Source: BD2-11 sp965115885 (GTDB lineage Bacteria > Gemmatimonadota > Gemmatimonadetes > Longimicrobiales > Gaopeijiaceae). From it: a stretch of 64,000 nt of DNA. Location: contig OZ220479.1 of assembly GCA_965115885.1 (NCBI GenBank), forward strand, positions 1,984,001 through 2,048,000. Reading direction: 5' to 3'. Both the position numbers and the translations under genes were made by a program. Positions 47,108 through 56,794 of the stretch are shown piece after piece. Every line of letters begins with the position of its first letter. The first letter of the stretch is position 1. The notes under the pieces are model-generated. The model searched no databases. It worked only from the letters and a program-made list of their open reading frames with translations, and was not told where the DNA came from.

Positions 47108-49150
47108 ATGGCAAGAGTCCATCGAGGAAGCTTTGCGACCGGACGCGTTCTCGCCGCGCTGGCCCTGGCGACGACCGCGCACGCGCAGGAACGCGGCAAC
47201 CCGGACGGAGAGTGGCGCTTCCAGAGCGCCGACTCCTGGGGGACGCGCTTCTCTCCGATCGGCCAAATCGACGCCTCCAACTTCGAAGACCTGGAGGTGG
47301 CCTGGGTGTGGCGCGCCGACAATTTCGGTCCCGAGGTCGATCCGCAGATGAAATCCACCCCGATATACGTCGACGGCATCCTGTACACGGTGGCGGGGCA
47401 GCGCCGCGCCGTGGCCGCCATCGATCCCGCGACCGGCGAAACCCTCTGGACCTACCGCGAGCCCAACACCGCGCGCTGGGAGCGGTCGATGCGCCAAAAC
47501 TACGGCAAGGGCGTGGCGTACGGAGAAATCGACGGTCGAGGCGTCGTCTACTACACGTCCCCGGGATATTTCCTGCACGCACTGGACGCGAAGACCGGCC
47601 GCCACCTGGAGGGCTTCGGGAACAGGGTGCCGATCCGGAACTTCCCGGCGACCGGCGTCGTCGACCTGCTGGTGCCGCTGCTCGACGGTTGGGGACCGTG
47701 GGAGGCGCACGACGAGAAGTACGACCCCGAGTACGGGATTCCGCGGGAACTCGGCTTCATCACGACCTCCTCTCCGCCCATCGTGGTGGGCAACACCGTG
47801 GTGGTGGGCAATTCGGCGGAGCAGGGCTACAACCAGACCCGCATCGAGAACGTGCCGGGCGACATCCTCGCCTTCGACGCGCGCACCGGAGCGCACAAAT
47901 GGAAGTTCCACGTCATCCCGCGCCCCGGGGAGTTCGGCCACGAAACTTGGGAAAACGACTCATGGGCGTACACCGGAGACGTCTCCTCGTGGGCGCCGAT
48001 GTCGGCCGACCAGGAGCGGGGCATCGTCTACATCCCCACCAACCCGCCGACGATCGACTACTTCGGCGGCTTCCGTCCCGGCCACAACCTCTTCGGCACC
48101 AGCGTGATCGCGCTCGACGCCGAGACCGGCGAACGGAAGTGGCACTTCCAGATCGTGCACAACGACCAGTGGAACTACGACCTCCCCAACGTGCCCATCG
48201 TCGTCGATCTGGAGGTGGACGGAGCGGCGGTTCCGGCGGTGATCCAGACTTCGAAGACCGGCCAGATCTTCGCGTTCGACCGCGTGACCGGCGAGCCCGT
48301 CTGGCCCATAGAGGAGCGGAACGTGCCGCAGACCGCGGTGCCCGGAAACTGGACGGCGGCCACGCAACCGCACACGACCCGGCCCGAGCCTATGGAACCC
48401 TTCGGGCTGGCGGAGGACCAAGTGATCGACTTCATCCCCGAGCTGCGCGCGGAAGCGATCGAGATCCTGAGCCGGTACCGGGTGGGCGGCCCCTTCGTGC
48501 CCCGGCTCCATCCGGGCCACCGCGAAACCGTGCGGGACAACATCCGTTGCTACGGCGGCCTGAACATCACCCACCCGGCGACGCTCGATCCGACCACGGG
48601 CATCCTCTACGCCGCCAGCGCGCGCAACTGCAGCGGCGGCATGGTGATGCCGGGGGCCGACGCCGACGAGCCGGACGACCCCCGAACCACCGGATCGACC
48701 GTCGCGCGGTGGGTGGCGGGTCGGGGCGGCGCGCTGCCGCGGGTGCAGGGGCTACCGATCCCGAAACCGCCCTACAGCCGCATCTCCGCTTACGACATGA
48801 ACACCGGCGAGCGACTCTGGTGGATTCCGGTCGGGGACGCGCCCGCAGCGGTGGCGGACCATCCGGCCGCCCGGGGCGTGGACCTCGCGCGCGCCGGAAG
48901 CGGGGCCACCTCGATCCAGATCGTCGCCGGAAATCTGTTGCTGGCGACCGAGGGATCGCGCGGACCTCCGGTGCTGAACGCCTTCGACAAGACGACCGGC
49001 GAGTTCGTGGGCGAGGTCGAGATGCCGGGCGCGGGCCAGTACGGGATGATGACGTACAGCCACGAGGGTCGGCAGCACATCGTGGTGCAGGTGGGCGATC
49101 CCGGGCGGTTGGTGGCGTTGAGGCTGCCGACGCCGGGGACCGGCGAATGA
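47108..49150 (+). CDS. Secreted PQQ-dependent dehydrogenase-type beta-propeller protein
   Basis: The 680-aa protein has a signal peptide (GRVLAALALATTAHAQ) and an eight-blade quinoprotein propeller. Tryptophan-docking repeats include AIDPATGETLWTYREPNTAR, AFDARTGAHKWKFHVIPR, ALDAETGERKWHFQIVHNDQ, AFDRVTGEPVWPIEERNVPQ and AYDMNTGERLWWIPVGDAP. Sequence WENDSWAYTGDVSSWAPMSA and DQWNYDLPNVPIVVDL are typical of membrane-type glucose/alcohol dehydrogenase relatives. There is no cytochrome c CxxCH. The oxidised substrate cannot be read from sequence. ATG 47108 has GGGAGG 8 bp upstream; the stop overlaps the next ATG. Confidence 0.88.
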   Translation: MARVHRGSFATGRVLAALALATTAHAQERGNPDGEWRFQSADSWGTRFSPIGQIDASNFEDLEVAWVWRADNFGPEVDPQMKSTPIYVDGILYTVAGQRRAVAAIDPATGETLWTYREPNTARWERSMRQNYGKGVAYGEIDGRGVVYYTSPGYFLHALDAKTGRHLEGFGNRVPIRNFPATGVVDLLVPLLDGWGPWEAHDEKYDPEYGIPRELGFITTSSPPIVVGNTVVVGNSAEQGYNQTRIENVPGDILAFDARTGAHKWKFHVIPRPGEFGHETWENDSWAYTGDVSSWAPMSADQERGIVYIPTNPPTIDYFGGFRPGHNLFGTSVIALDAETGERKWHFQIVHNDQWNYDLPNVPIVVDLEVDGAAVPAVIQTSKTGQIFAFDRVTGEPVWPIEERNVPQTAVPGNWTAATQPHTTRPEPMEPFGLAEDQVIDFIPELRAEAIEILSRYRVGGPFVPRLHPGHRETVRDNIRCYGGLNITHPATLDPTTGILYAASARNCSGGMVMPGADADEPDDPRTTGSTVARWVAGRGGALPRVQGLPIPKPPYSRISAYDMNTGERLWWIPVGDAPAAVADHPAARGVDLARAGSGATSIQIVAGNLLLATEGSRGPPVLNAFDKTTGEFVGEVEMPGAGQYGMMTYSHEGRQHIVVQVGDPGRLVALRLPTPGTGE

Positions 49151-49666
49151 GAATTCCGCCGACGGACGGCAAGAGCAAGCATTTTTTCCACTCGTCGTTC
49201 CGCGAGAAACTGATCGAGCATATTTTCGTCGGAGAGTTGCTCAAGCGATCCTGGAAGGCGGGGGATTGCTCGATCGAGGTATCGAGACCCGAAGTCGACC
49301 GGGCCGGCTACGATTTGATCGCCGAGTACAACGGGCACGTCCGCCACGTGCAGCTGAAGGGGTCGTATCGCGGTGCCCGAACATCGAGCCAGAATATCCA
49401 CCTTTCCCTCCACGGAAAAGCCGTCGGGCTGCGTCGTATGGGTGTACTTCGATCCCGAATCCCTCGAGATCGGGCCGTTTCTCTATTTCGGCGGGGCACC
49501 CGGAGAGAAGCTGCCGAACCTCGATTCCTTCAGACCCGCGAAGCACACCAAGGGCAACGCGCAAGGCGTCAAGGCCGAAAGGCTCAACCACCGTGTCGTC
49601 GGCAAAAGCCGGTTCACGTACATCGAATCCATCGAAGATCTCTGGCAACGACTCTTCGGCGGATAG
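49147..49666 (+). pseudogene. Nuclease-like (PD-(D/E)xK-type) protein interrupted by a frameshift
   Basis: The ATG at 49147 overlaps the dehydrogenase stop (ATGA). The first frame reads KHFFHSSFREKLIEHIFVGE, then EVDRAGYDLIAEYNGHVRHV with QLKGSYR; the Asp and the Q-x-K pair resemble a PD-(D/E)xK nuclease core. Near 49420 sense passes to the +1 frame, continuing KPSGCVVWVYFDPESLEIGP, then the region ending ESIEDLWQRLFGG at 49666. The joined product would be ~172 aa, and both halves read as one well-behaved domain. Either a real frameshift mutation or a one-base sequence error explains it. Confidence 0.65.
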
Positions 49667-49907
49667 CCGATCTCCCTGCTGCGCGAGCCATCCGGCGGCG
49701 TCCGGCACACGCTGCGGCTTGTCGGTCTCCTACGCGACCGCCATCCCTTCCGACCCGGACAACGCTCCCATGCGCCCCGGCCGGGGGAAGTCGCCAGATC
49801 GCAGGCGGACTTCGATGCGTCCAGCCCGCGCTGCGGGGCGTCGACAGCGATCGAGGTCCGAGGTCTCGAACGAAGCTCGGTCGTTGTCTTCGGACGGCGA
49901 GGCATAG

Positions 49908-49965
49908 AAAAACCGCCCCCCTCTCGACGCGCCCGTGGCGCCGGAAACGGCCTCCGGGCGTCGAG
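49908..49965 (-). terminator. Probable terminator after the PhzF-like gene
   Basis: On the minus strand, CTCGACGCCCG and CGGGCGCGTCGAG (49923-49965) form an imperfect hairpin with a 2-nt bulge. A G-rich spacer and a TTTTT run follow at 49912-49908. It lies 15 bp past the gene stop. The spacer between stem and T tract is longer than usual. Confidence 0.45.
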
Positions 49966-49979
49966 CGTTCGATCAGCGG

Positions 49980-50960
49980 TCAGCCGGGGACACTCATCGT
50001 TCCGCGGCTGACGAAGACGGCGCCGCCGCCCACCCGAACGGCCGTGGTGGCTCCGTCGGCGCGGTCGCACTCGACCTCGATGCGGCTGGGTCGGCCAATC
50101 TCCTCGCCCTGCGCGACCCGCCAGCGCAGCGTGCCGCGGTCGCGTCCGCTCGCGTCGCCCAGGTAGCCGCCCAGCACCGCGGCCGCCGATCCGGTTGCAG
50201 GATCCTCCGCGACGCCCGAGCCGGGCGCGAACATGCGGACGCGCACGTCCGGAAACGCGCCGCCCTTCCCCTCGCCGCTTCGGCCGTCTCCGACCGGGCA
50301 CACCAGATACACGTGGTGCGCCCAGGAACCGGCGAGCAGGTCCTGCCAGACCGCCATGTTCAGCGCGGCACGGCGGAGCGCGGCGGGGGTGCGCACCGGA
50401 ACGACGTGAAAGGGAAGCCCGCAGGACATCATGGCGGGACGGAGAAGGCCGGGACCGTCGCCCAGGGCGTCGGGATCGAGCCCGACCATGGCGGCGAGCC
50501 GCTCGAGCGAATGAGGCGATTCCCGGCGCTCCGGGAGGAGTGCCGTCGTGAACTGCGCGAACACCGGAGTTCCTCCCCGGTAGCGCACCGTCACGGGCAC
50601 CGGACCCACATTCTCCTCCAACACCAGCTTGGAGCGGCCGCCCCCCTGCGCATCGAGCCCGGCCCGCGCCCTGCCGATCTCCGTTCCGGCCAGATGGATC
50701 GCGGCGCCGACCGTGGGATGTCCTGCGAACGGCACTTCCACTTCGGGCGTGAAGATGCGCACCCGCGCCGCCGCGTCCGGGGTTTCGGGAGGTCCGAGAA
50801 ACACCGTCTCGGCCAAGTTCATCTCCCGAGCCACGCTCTGCATCAGCTCCGGGGGAAGATGCGCTGCATCCGGGAACACCCCCAGCGGGTTTCCGCCGAA
50901 GGTCGCATCGGTGAAGACGTCGAGGGTTCGGAAGCCGAGTTCCATGCGAGGCATGTCCAT
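49980..50960 (-). CDS. PhzF-family isomerase/epimerase-like protein
   Basis: The 326-aa protein has the diaminopimelate-epimerase-like double fold of PhzF enzymes. Hallmarks are DVFTDATFGGNPLGVFPDAA (residues ~14-33), the catalytic Glu51 in MNLAETVFLG, FAGHPTVGAAI, and EDPATGSAAAVLGGYLG in the second lobe. The catalytic Glu supports an active isomerase; the substrate is unknown, and nothing phenazine-related is nearby. ATG 50960 or 50945 could start it. It is transcribed alone toward a likely terminator. Confidence 0.87.
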   Translation of the reverse strand: MDMPRMELGFRTLDVFTDATFGGNPLGVFPDAAHLPPELMQSVAREMNLAETVFLGPPETPDAAARVRIFTPEVEVPFAGHPTVGAAIHLAGTEIGRARAGLDAQGGGRSKLVLEENVGPVPVTVRYRGGTPVFAQFTTALLPERRESPHSLERLAAMVGLDPDALGDGPGLLRPAMMSCGLPFHVVPVRTPAALRRAALNMAVWQDLLAGSWAHHVYLVCPVGDGRSGEGKGGAFPDVRVRMFAPGSGVAEDPATGSAAAVLGGYLGDASGRDRGTLRWRVAQGEEIGRPSRIEVECDRADGATTAVRVGGGAVFVSRGTMSVPG

Positions 50961-51055
50961 GGGTTTTGGGGAAACGATCTACCGGGAGACGGCGGACGGC
51001 ACTACATTGCATGTCTTGCGGCGCTTCGTCCTCGGGTGGGCGGAGACGCCGGGCT

Positions 51056-51129
<74 letters not shown>

Positions 51130-51136
51130 TTGGACT

Positions 51137-51300
51137 TACGGCTACGCGCGCCGAGTCACCCTCCTCGCTTCCCAAGATTCCCCGTCGGGCAGGCACGACG
51201 CCATCGGCGACGCCACGCTCGGAGACGCCATCCTCGATCGACTCGTCGACAAGCACACCGTATCAACCTCCGAAGCAGATCGATGCGAAAGCTGTACGGC
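51137..51300 (+). pseudogene. istB: IS21-family IstB helper ATPase, 3' remnant
   Basis: The frame reads YGYARRVTLLASQDSPSG then RHDAIGDATLGDAILDRLVD, and after a shift AHRINLRSRSMRKLYG. These are the conserved C-terminal motifs of IstB (TSQLPVxxWHDAIGDPTLADAILDRLVHNAHRI, then SMRK). Only the last ~50 residues are left, with a frameshift. It begins 8 bp after tRNA-Ile. The remaining bases to 51668 show nothing further. Confidence 0.75.
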
Positions 51301-51668
51301 TCGACCAAGCCCCGCCTTTCCCCCTGAACTTCAACCCGAAACCCCAGGCGATGCGCGGTCGGTTGGCGATCCCGCAGACCTCTTTCGCGACCACGCCGGG
51401 GACGAGCCGCTCGACTTCGCGTCAACGGTCCGGCCCGGAAAAATCGATGGAGTCGCGCCGTGCGTTCCAAGGGCCGGATCTCGGATCTGGACGCGTTGTG
51501 GACGCTCGTTCGGCATGAGGCTAGCATGAGGAACCTCGCGTCGGCAACCGGCGACTCGGCTGTCGCGCTTCACGCCGGGGCGACGGAGCCATGCCGCCGT
51601 GTTCGCCAGCCAGTGCCCATGCGTCCGGAACCACGAAACGAGAGCAAAGATTGGGGAGGAGATCGTCC

Positions 51669-52850
51669 ATGAGTCGATTGCGGCGTGCAGCCATTCCCCT
51701 CGGCATCGTGTTCGCCGCCGCCGCCCTTTCGCTCGTTCTCGTCCGGATGCGTCCCGCTCCACCGATGCGCGAACCGAGCTCTCCCCTGCCGTCCGTGACC
51801 ACCTCGTCGGCTGTGCTGGGCACCGGACCCATCCCGGTTTACGGAGCCGGGACCGTTCGTCCCACGGCCGAAATCGACATCGCGCCTCGGGTCGGCGGCA
51901 CGGTGGTCTGGGTGAATCCGTCCTTTCGGGGCGGGGGGCGGATCGCCCAAGGGGATCCGCTCTTTCGAATCGACGACGCCGACTACCGCAACCGCGTTCA
52001 ACAGGCGCGCGCCAACGTCGCGGCGCAACAGGTCGCGGTGCTGCAAGCGGAGGAGGACGCCCGGATCGCGCGCGCCGAGTACGCGCTCTTTCTCGCGCGC
52101 CATGGGAATACCGCCGGTTCCGACGCCGCCACTCCCCTGGCGCTTCGCGAACCGCAATTGGCAGCGGCTCGGGCTGCCTTGGCGCGCGACAGCGCCGCGC
52201 TGGCCGACGCGGAGTTGGCTCTGTCGCGCACGCAGGTCGCGGCCCCGTTCAGCGGCATCGTTCGAGCGGAGTCCGTAGCGCTGGGCCAGCTCGTGGCCGC
52301 AGGGGCGAGCGTCGGACGGTTCTACGCCGACGACGCCGTCGAGGTCTCCGTGTCGCTTTCCGACGGGGCCGCCGCGCTGATACCGGAGCTGTGGCAGTTG
52401 GCGCCTGGAGACGAGGACGACGGCGTTGCCGCCACTGTGACCGCCAGATACGGCGAGACCGAGCACTCGTGGCCGGGGTACGTGGACCGAGCCCGCCGGG
52501 CCTTGGACGAACGGACCCGAACCATCGACGTCGTCGTGCGCGTGCCGGATCCCCATCCCAGGGAGGGCGTCCCTTTGCTGGTGGGACAATTCGTGGAGGT
52601 GCGCATCGAAGGGATTCAGCCCGAGCGCTACTTTCTCGTGCCGCGGGAAGCGCTGCGCAGCGGCAACGAGCTTTGGGCGCTTCGTGCGGAGGACGCCGAC
52701 GACGGAGGTTCGCAGGTGACGATCGTCCCGGTTCACGTGCACCAGGGCGTCGACGACACCGTTTTCGTGGGCGGAGCGCTGGTCCCTGGCCAAGCCTTGG
52801 TCACCGGGGGCATCGAGTACGCGACAGAAGGCATGCGGGTGCGCCGGTGA
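51669..52850 (+). CDS. RND efflux pump periplasmic adaptor (membrane fusion protein)
   Basis: The 393-aa protein bridges an RND pump and an outer-membrane channel. It has an N-terminal anchor (AAIPLGIVFAAAALSLVLVR), a barrel-sandwich start (VYGAGTVRPTAEIDIAPRVG, then GGRIAQGDPLFRIDDADYRN), a coiled-coil hairpin (QQARANVAAQQVAVLQAEED and AALARDSAALADAELALSRT), the lipoyl return AAPFSGIVRAESVALGQLVA, and beta-barrel and membrane-proximal domains. The ATG at 51669 has GGGGAGGAG upstream. It is translationally coupled to the pump gene. No TolC-type gene is next to it. Confidence 0.93.
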   Translation: MSRLRRAAIPLGIVFAAAALSLVLVRMRPAPPMREPSSPLPSVTTSSAVLGTGPIPVYGAGTVRPTAEIDIAPRVGGTVVWVNPSFRGGGRIAQGDPLFRIDDADYRNRVQQARANVAAQQVAVLQAEEDARIARAEYALFLARHGNTAGSDAATPLALREPQLAAARAALARDSAALADAELALSRTQVAAPFSGIVRAESVALGQLVAAGASVGRFYADDAVEVSVSLSDGAAALIPELWQLAPGDEDDGVAATVTARYGETEHSWPGYVDRARRALDERTRTIDVVVRVPDPHPREGVPLLVGQFVEVRIEGIQPERYFLVPREALRSGNELWALRAEDADDGGSQVTIVPVHVHQGVDDTVFVGGALVPGQALVTGGIEYATEGMRVRR

Positions 52851-55800
52851 CCGATCGGCGTTCGGACCGGCTTTCCCCCGACACCGAGGAGGCGCGCGGG
52901 GGAGTCATCGCGTACATGGTCCGAAACGGTGTGGCGGCCAACCTGCTCATGATCTTCGTTTTCGTGGCGGGGACCCTGTCCCTCATGGGGCTGGTCCAAG
53001 AGTTGTTTCCCGAGGCGTCCTTGGACCACATCGAGATTTCAGTCGCCTATCCCGGAGCCACGCCGGAGGAAATCGACGAGTCCATCGTCCGCAGGATCGA
53101 GGAGCAGATCAAGGCGGTGGACGGCGTGAAGGAAATCGAGGCGACGGCCGGGGAAGGGCACGCCAGGGTGTTCGTCGAACTCCGCTTGGGCGAGGACGAC
53201 GCAAGGATCATGGACGAGCTGAAGGCCGAGGTAGACCGAATCCAGTCCTTTCCCGCCGGAGCCGAGCGACCTCTGATCCGCGAGCTGACCAACCGCCAGA
53301 GCGTTATCCGCGTGGCCCTCTTCGGCGATGTGCCCGAGCGTTCGCTGAAGGAACTGGCACGCGAGATCGAGACGGACTTGTCGTCGCTCCCGGAGATCGC
53401 GTTCGTCCAGGTCACCGGCGTGCGGGACTACGAAATCTCCATCGAGGTCCCCTCGCTCACGCTCCGCTCCCTGGGGCTGACCCTCGCCGACGTTTCGGCT
53501 GCCGTGCGAAGGGGTTCCCTGGATCTTTCCGCAGGGAGCATCGAAACCGACGCCGAAGAGGTGCGGGTCCGGACCACGGGGCAGAACTACACGCAGCGGG
53601 ACTTCGAGGAAATCGTCGTACTCAGTCGGATGGACGGCACGGTCGTGCGGCTGGGCGACATCGCCCGGGTTCGCGACGGCTTTCAGGAAGCCAATCTGAT
53701 CACGCGGTACCAGGGCCAGCCCGTGGCCTTCGTCGAGGTGTTTCGCACCGCGGACGAGCGCGTTTTGGACATCGTGGAGGCGGTGGACCGCCATCTGCAG
53801 GCTCGGGTCGTCCCCGCGCTGCCGGCCGGAGTCCGGTTGGACGTTTGGAGCAACGACGCGGACGTCCTGAGAGACCGCTTGGGTCTTTTGGTCGAGAACG
53901 GTCTTCTCGGGCTGATTCTGGTCCTCCTGGCCCTGACGTTCTTTCTGGAAATCCGCTTGGCCTTTTGGGTGGCCATCGGCATCGCCATGTCCTTTGTCGG
54001 CACCTTTGCGATCATGCTGGCTCTGGGCGCCTCGATCAACATGCTCTCGCTGTTCGGCTTCATCCTGGCCATCGGGATCGTGGTCGACGACGCCATCATC
54101 GTCGGCGAGAACATCCACTCCGAGCGCGAGCGTGGAGTCGGCGGGCTACAGGCCGCGATCCGCGGCACGCTGCGGATCCGGCGTCCCGTCGTCTTCGCGG
54201 TGGTGTCCACGGTCGTCGCGTTCTGTCCCATGTTCTTCGTGCCCTCCGCGCTGGGCCAGATGATTCAGGCCATCCCGGTGGTCGTGATTTCGGTCTTGGG
54301 TTTGTCGCTGGTGGAGTCGCTACTGGTGCTTCCGCACCACCTTTCCCACCTTCCCCGCCGCGACGGCGCAACCCGAAACCCCGTCCTGCTCTTTTTCCGC
54401 TCGAGTCAGAAGCGCGTGGACGTGGCGTTGAAGCGGTTCGTCGACGGCCCGCTCGACCGGGCCCTTCGCTTCACGACCCGTCGACCCGACATCGTCCTAG
54501 CCACGACCGTCGCGCTGATCGTCGTCTCTCTGGCCACCATACCCGCCGGGATCGTCCAGACGGAATTCCTCCCCGCCGTGGAGACGGACATCGTCACCGC
54601 GACCCTGGAGATGCCGGAGGGGACCCCGGTCGAGAGAACGGCCGAGGTGACCCGGAGGCTGGAGGCGGCGGGACATCGCGCGGTCGAGCGACTCTCGGCT
54701 GGTCGACCGCCGGACGCCGAGCCTCTGCTGAGCGGCGTCAACGTGACCGTCGGGTTGCCGGCGAGGGTGCTCACTCCCGGCGGCGACGGCTTGACGATCG
54801 ACCCCCGGGGCAACATCGCAGCGGTCGAATTCAAGCTTCTGAGCGGCGAGAGACGGGAGATCCCGTCGGCCGAGTTCCAACGGGTGTGGCGCGACGAAAT
54901 GGGGGACGTGCCGGAGGCCAGCTCTCTAGTCGTCACCGCGGAGTTCCTCGACTTCGGCAGTCCGGTGGAGGCTCAGATCTCCCACGCCGAGCCCGGTCTT
55001 CTGAGGGTCGTCGGCGACGAATTGGTCGCTCGGTTGCGGGAGTTGGCCGGCGTCTACGATGTCCGCACCGACCAGAATCGGGGATTCAAGGAGATCCAGC
55101 TCGAGCTCAAACCCGAGGCGCACACTCTGGGGCTCACCCTGGACGGGTTGGCCCGACAGGTCCGCAGCGCCTTCTTCGGCGACGAAGCGCTGCGGGTGCA
55201 GAGGGGACCCGAAGACCTTCGGGTGTACGTCCGCCTTCCCGAAGAGGAGCGCGACGCGATCGCCGACGTGGAACGCTACAGGGTGCGAACGCCCGCCGGG
55301 GACGACGTGCCGCTGGACAGGGTCGCCGTGGCGCGCCTGGGGCATTCCCCCGCCTCGATTCACCGAAAGGACGGTCGTCGGGTGTTGACCCTGCAAGCGG
55401 ACGTCGACCCGGCCATCGTCCCCGCAAGCGAGGTGAACGAGAGGCTTCGCGACGTGATCCTCCCCGAGCTCGCCATCCGCCACCCCGGACTGGAATACAC
55501 GTTCGGGGGCGAGCGGGAAGCCCAGTTCGAGTCGTTCGGAGCGCTGGGGCGCGGGTACCTTCTCGCCCTCGTCGCGATCTACGCGCTTCTAGCGATCCCT
55601 TTCGGCTCCTATTCCAAGCCCTTGATCGTGATGGCGGCCGTCCCGTCCGGCATCGTCGGCGCCATTTTGGGTCACCTGCTCCTCGACCTCGAACTGGGCA
55701 TGATGTCCGTGTTCGGAATCGTTGGCCTCAGCGGCGTGGTCGTCAACGACTCCCTGGTGATGATCGACTTCATCAACGAGCGCATGGCCGGAGGGATGCC

Positions 55801-56098
55801 GGCGCGCAACGCGATCATCGAAGGCGCCAAGGTTCGGTTCCGCCCGATTTTCCTGACCTCGGTGACCACTTTTCTAGGAGTTAGCCCGTTGGTGTTCGAG
55901 AAGAGCGTGCAGGCCCAGATTCTGACTCCCATGGCCGCTTCGCTTGGCTTTGGAATCGTCTTCGCCACAGCCATCCTGATGCTGGTCGTGCCGGCGTTGG
56001 CCATGGTGCATCATCGCGTGGTCGAGAGGATTCGCGCCCACAAGAACCAGCGCCATCGGGGGCTTGGCCCGCTCGGAACTCATGTTCCGGGAACTTGA
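52847..56098 (+). CDS. RND-family efflux transporter permease (AcrB/MexB-type)
   Basis: This 1083-aa proton-driven pump has two repeats, each with a periplasmic porter domain. The first helix is MVRNGVAANLLMIFVFVAG. The TM4 proton-relay acidic pair is in ILAIGIVVDDAIIVGENIHS, with the partner region VVVISVLGLSLVESLLVLP; the second half shows FGIVGLSGVVVNDSLVMIDF. Sequence VSVAYPGATPEEIDESI-like ISVAYPGATPEEIDESIVRR is the standard porter start. The GTG at 52847 overlaps the adaptor stop (GTGA). Substrate preference (drug, heavy metal, lipid) is not evident; lack of the HME Glu pair argues against a copper/silver pump. Confidence 0.94.
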   Translation: MTDRRSDRLSPDTEEARGGVIAYMVRNGVAANLLMIFVFVAGTLSLMGLVQELFPEASLDHIEISVAYPGATPEEIDESIVRRIEEQIKAVDGVKEIEATAGEGHARVFVELRLGEDDARIMDELKAEVDRIQSFPAGAERPLIRELTNRQSVIRVALFGDVPERSLKELAREIETDLSSLPEIAFVQVTGVRDYEISIEVPSLTLRSLGLTLADVSAAVRRGSLDLSAGSIETDAEEVRVRTTGQNYTQRDFEEIVVLSRMDGTVVRLGDIARVRDGFQEANLITRYQGQPVAFVEVFRTADERVLDIVEAVDRHLQARVVPALPAGVRLDVWSNDADVLRDRLGLLVENGLLGLILVLLALTFFLEIRLAFWVAIGIAMSFVGTFAIMLALGASINMLSLFGFILAIGIVVDDAIIVGENIHSERERGVGGLQAAIRGTLRIRRPVVFAVVSTVVAFCPMFFVPSALGQMIQAIPVVVISVLGLSLVESLLVLPHHLSHLPRRDGATRNPVLLFFRSSQKRVDVALKRFVDGPLDRALRFTTRRPDIVLATTVALIVVSLATIPAGIVQTEFLPAVETDIVTATLEMPEGTPVERTAEVTRRLEAAGHRAVERLSAGRPPDAEPLLSGVNVTVGLPARVLTPGGDGLTIDPRGNIAAVEFKLLSGERREIPSAEFQRVWRDEMGDVPEASSLVVTAEFLDFGSPVEAQISHAEPGLLRVVGDELVARLRELAGVYDVRTDQNRGFKEIQLELKPEAHTLGLTLDGLARQVRSAFFGDEALRVQRGPEDLRVYVRLPEEERDAIADVERYRVRTPAGDDVPLDRVAVARLGHSPASIHRKDGRRVLTLQADVDPAIVPASEVNERLRDVILPELAIRHPGLEYTFGGEREAQFESFGALGRGYLLALVAIYALLAIPFGSYSKPLIVMAAVPSGIVGAILGHLLLDLELGMMSVFGIVGLSGVVVNDSLVMIDFINERMAGGMPARNAIIEGAKVRFRPIFLTSVTTFLGVSPLVFEKSVQAQILTPMAASLGFGIVFATAILMLVVPALAMVHHRVVERIRAHKNQRHRGLGPLGTHVPGT

Positions 56099-56393
56099 CT
56101 CGAAGCGGATTTGCGAGACAGCCCGGGGACCGGAACCTCGGGATCAGCCAGTGCGTATTCCGACGAAGCCGAACACCCTGGAGTTAGCTGGAGGCCCATG
56201 GAGGCCAGCGTGATCAATGGGGTTCGAGTTGGAGTTAGGGGGAAGGGAGAACCTCTGCCCTCCCCTCCGCATAGAGGGTGTCCCCGAGGCCCCCATTTGC
56301 CCTCGGCCCGACCCGGCCCGAACTCCCGTCCCGTGCGCCGATCTCCTTGACAACCTCCGGCGGTCGGTCACGGACGACCCCGAAGCTTGACGG

Positions 56394-56415
56394 CCTGTCC
56401 AAAAAACCGGGACCA
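56394..56415 (-). repeat. Solitary IS3-type end sequence
   Basis: The 22-bp sequence closely matches the outer left end of the IS3 element at 7769-7790 in inverted orientation (common core TCCAAAAAACCGGGACCA here). No transposase sequence is recognisable inward of it. It probably marks the edge of an eroded or deleted copy. The surrounding 56099-56506 holds nothing else I can identify. Confidence 0.6.
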
Positions 56416-56506
56416 CCTCGGAGTTCGTCGCTACCCAAATCAAGCAAACCCGGCCACACCTTGGGGTCCGCCTGAATCGAGAGCCAGGCACACCGCATCG
56501 AGTTCG

Positions 56507-56794
56507 TCAGCTTCGATCCATCCCCTGCCCTCGTCGCTCGTCCTCGTCCTCATGCTCTTCCTCATCGTCGATCAGCTCCAACGTTACGTCGAACTCCATC
56601 CGCAACCTGTCGTCCTCATCGCCGATTCTCCAAACCGGCATCGGCGGTTCGTAGTTTAGCCGTTGCCACCAGTCGGAAGAGAATATCTTCCACAGCACGT
56701 AGCCCCCTAACGCGATGAGAAAGACGATGGGCCATCCTCCGGCCACCACCGCACCCAGCAGGAACAGCAACCCCAAGAGGCCCATGACCCCCAT
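56507..56794 (-). CDS. Small membrane protein with acidic tail, unknown
   Basis: The 95-aa protein starts at ATG 56794 with an excellent ribosome site (GGAGGAGG ~6 bp upstream). It has two close membrane helices, GVMGLLGLLFLLGAVVAG and WPIVFLIALGGYVLWKIF, then a short soluble part (NYEPPMPVWRIGDEDDRLRM) and a strongly acidic C-terminus (IDDEEEHEDEDERRG). No family is recognised. It lies downstream of the DUF2236 gene on the same strand, 345 bp away. Confidence 0.65.
   Translation of the reverse strand: MGVMGLLGLLFLLGAVVAGGWPIVFLIALGGYVLWKIFSSDWWQRLNYEPPMPVWRIGDEDDRLRMEFDVTLELIDDEEEHEDEDERRGQGMDRS

Noticed and set aside
45337..50166. 1609-codon open frame read as one giant protein
   Set aside because: Only the PPOX domain and the first half of the nuclease-like gene look real; the middle is a shadow of the dehydrogenase gene.
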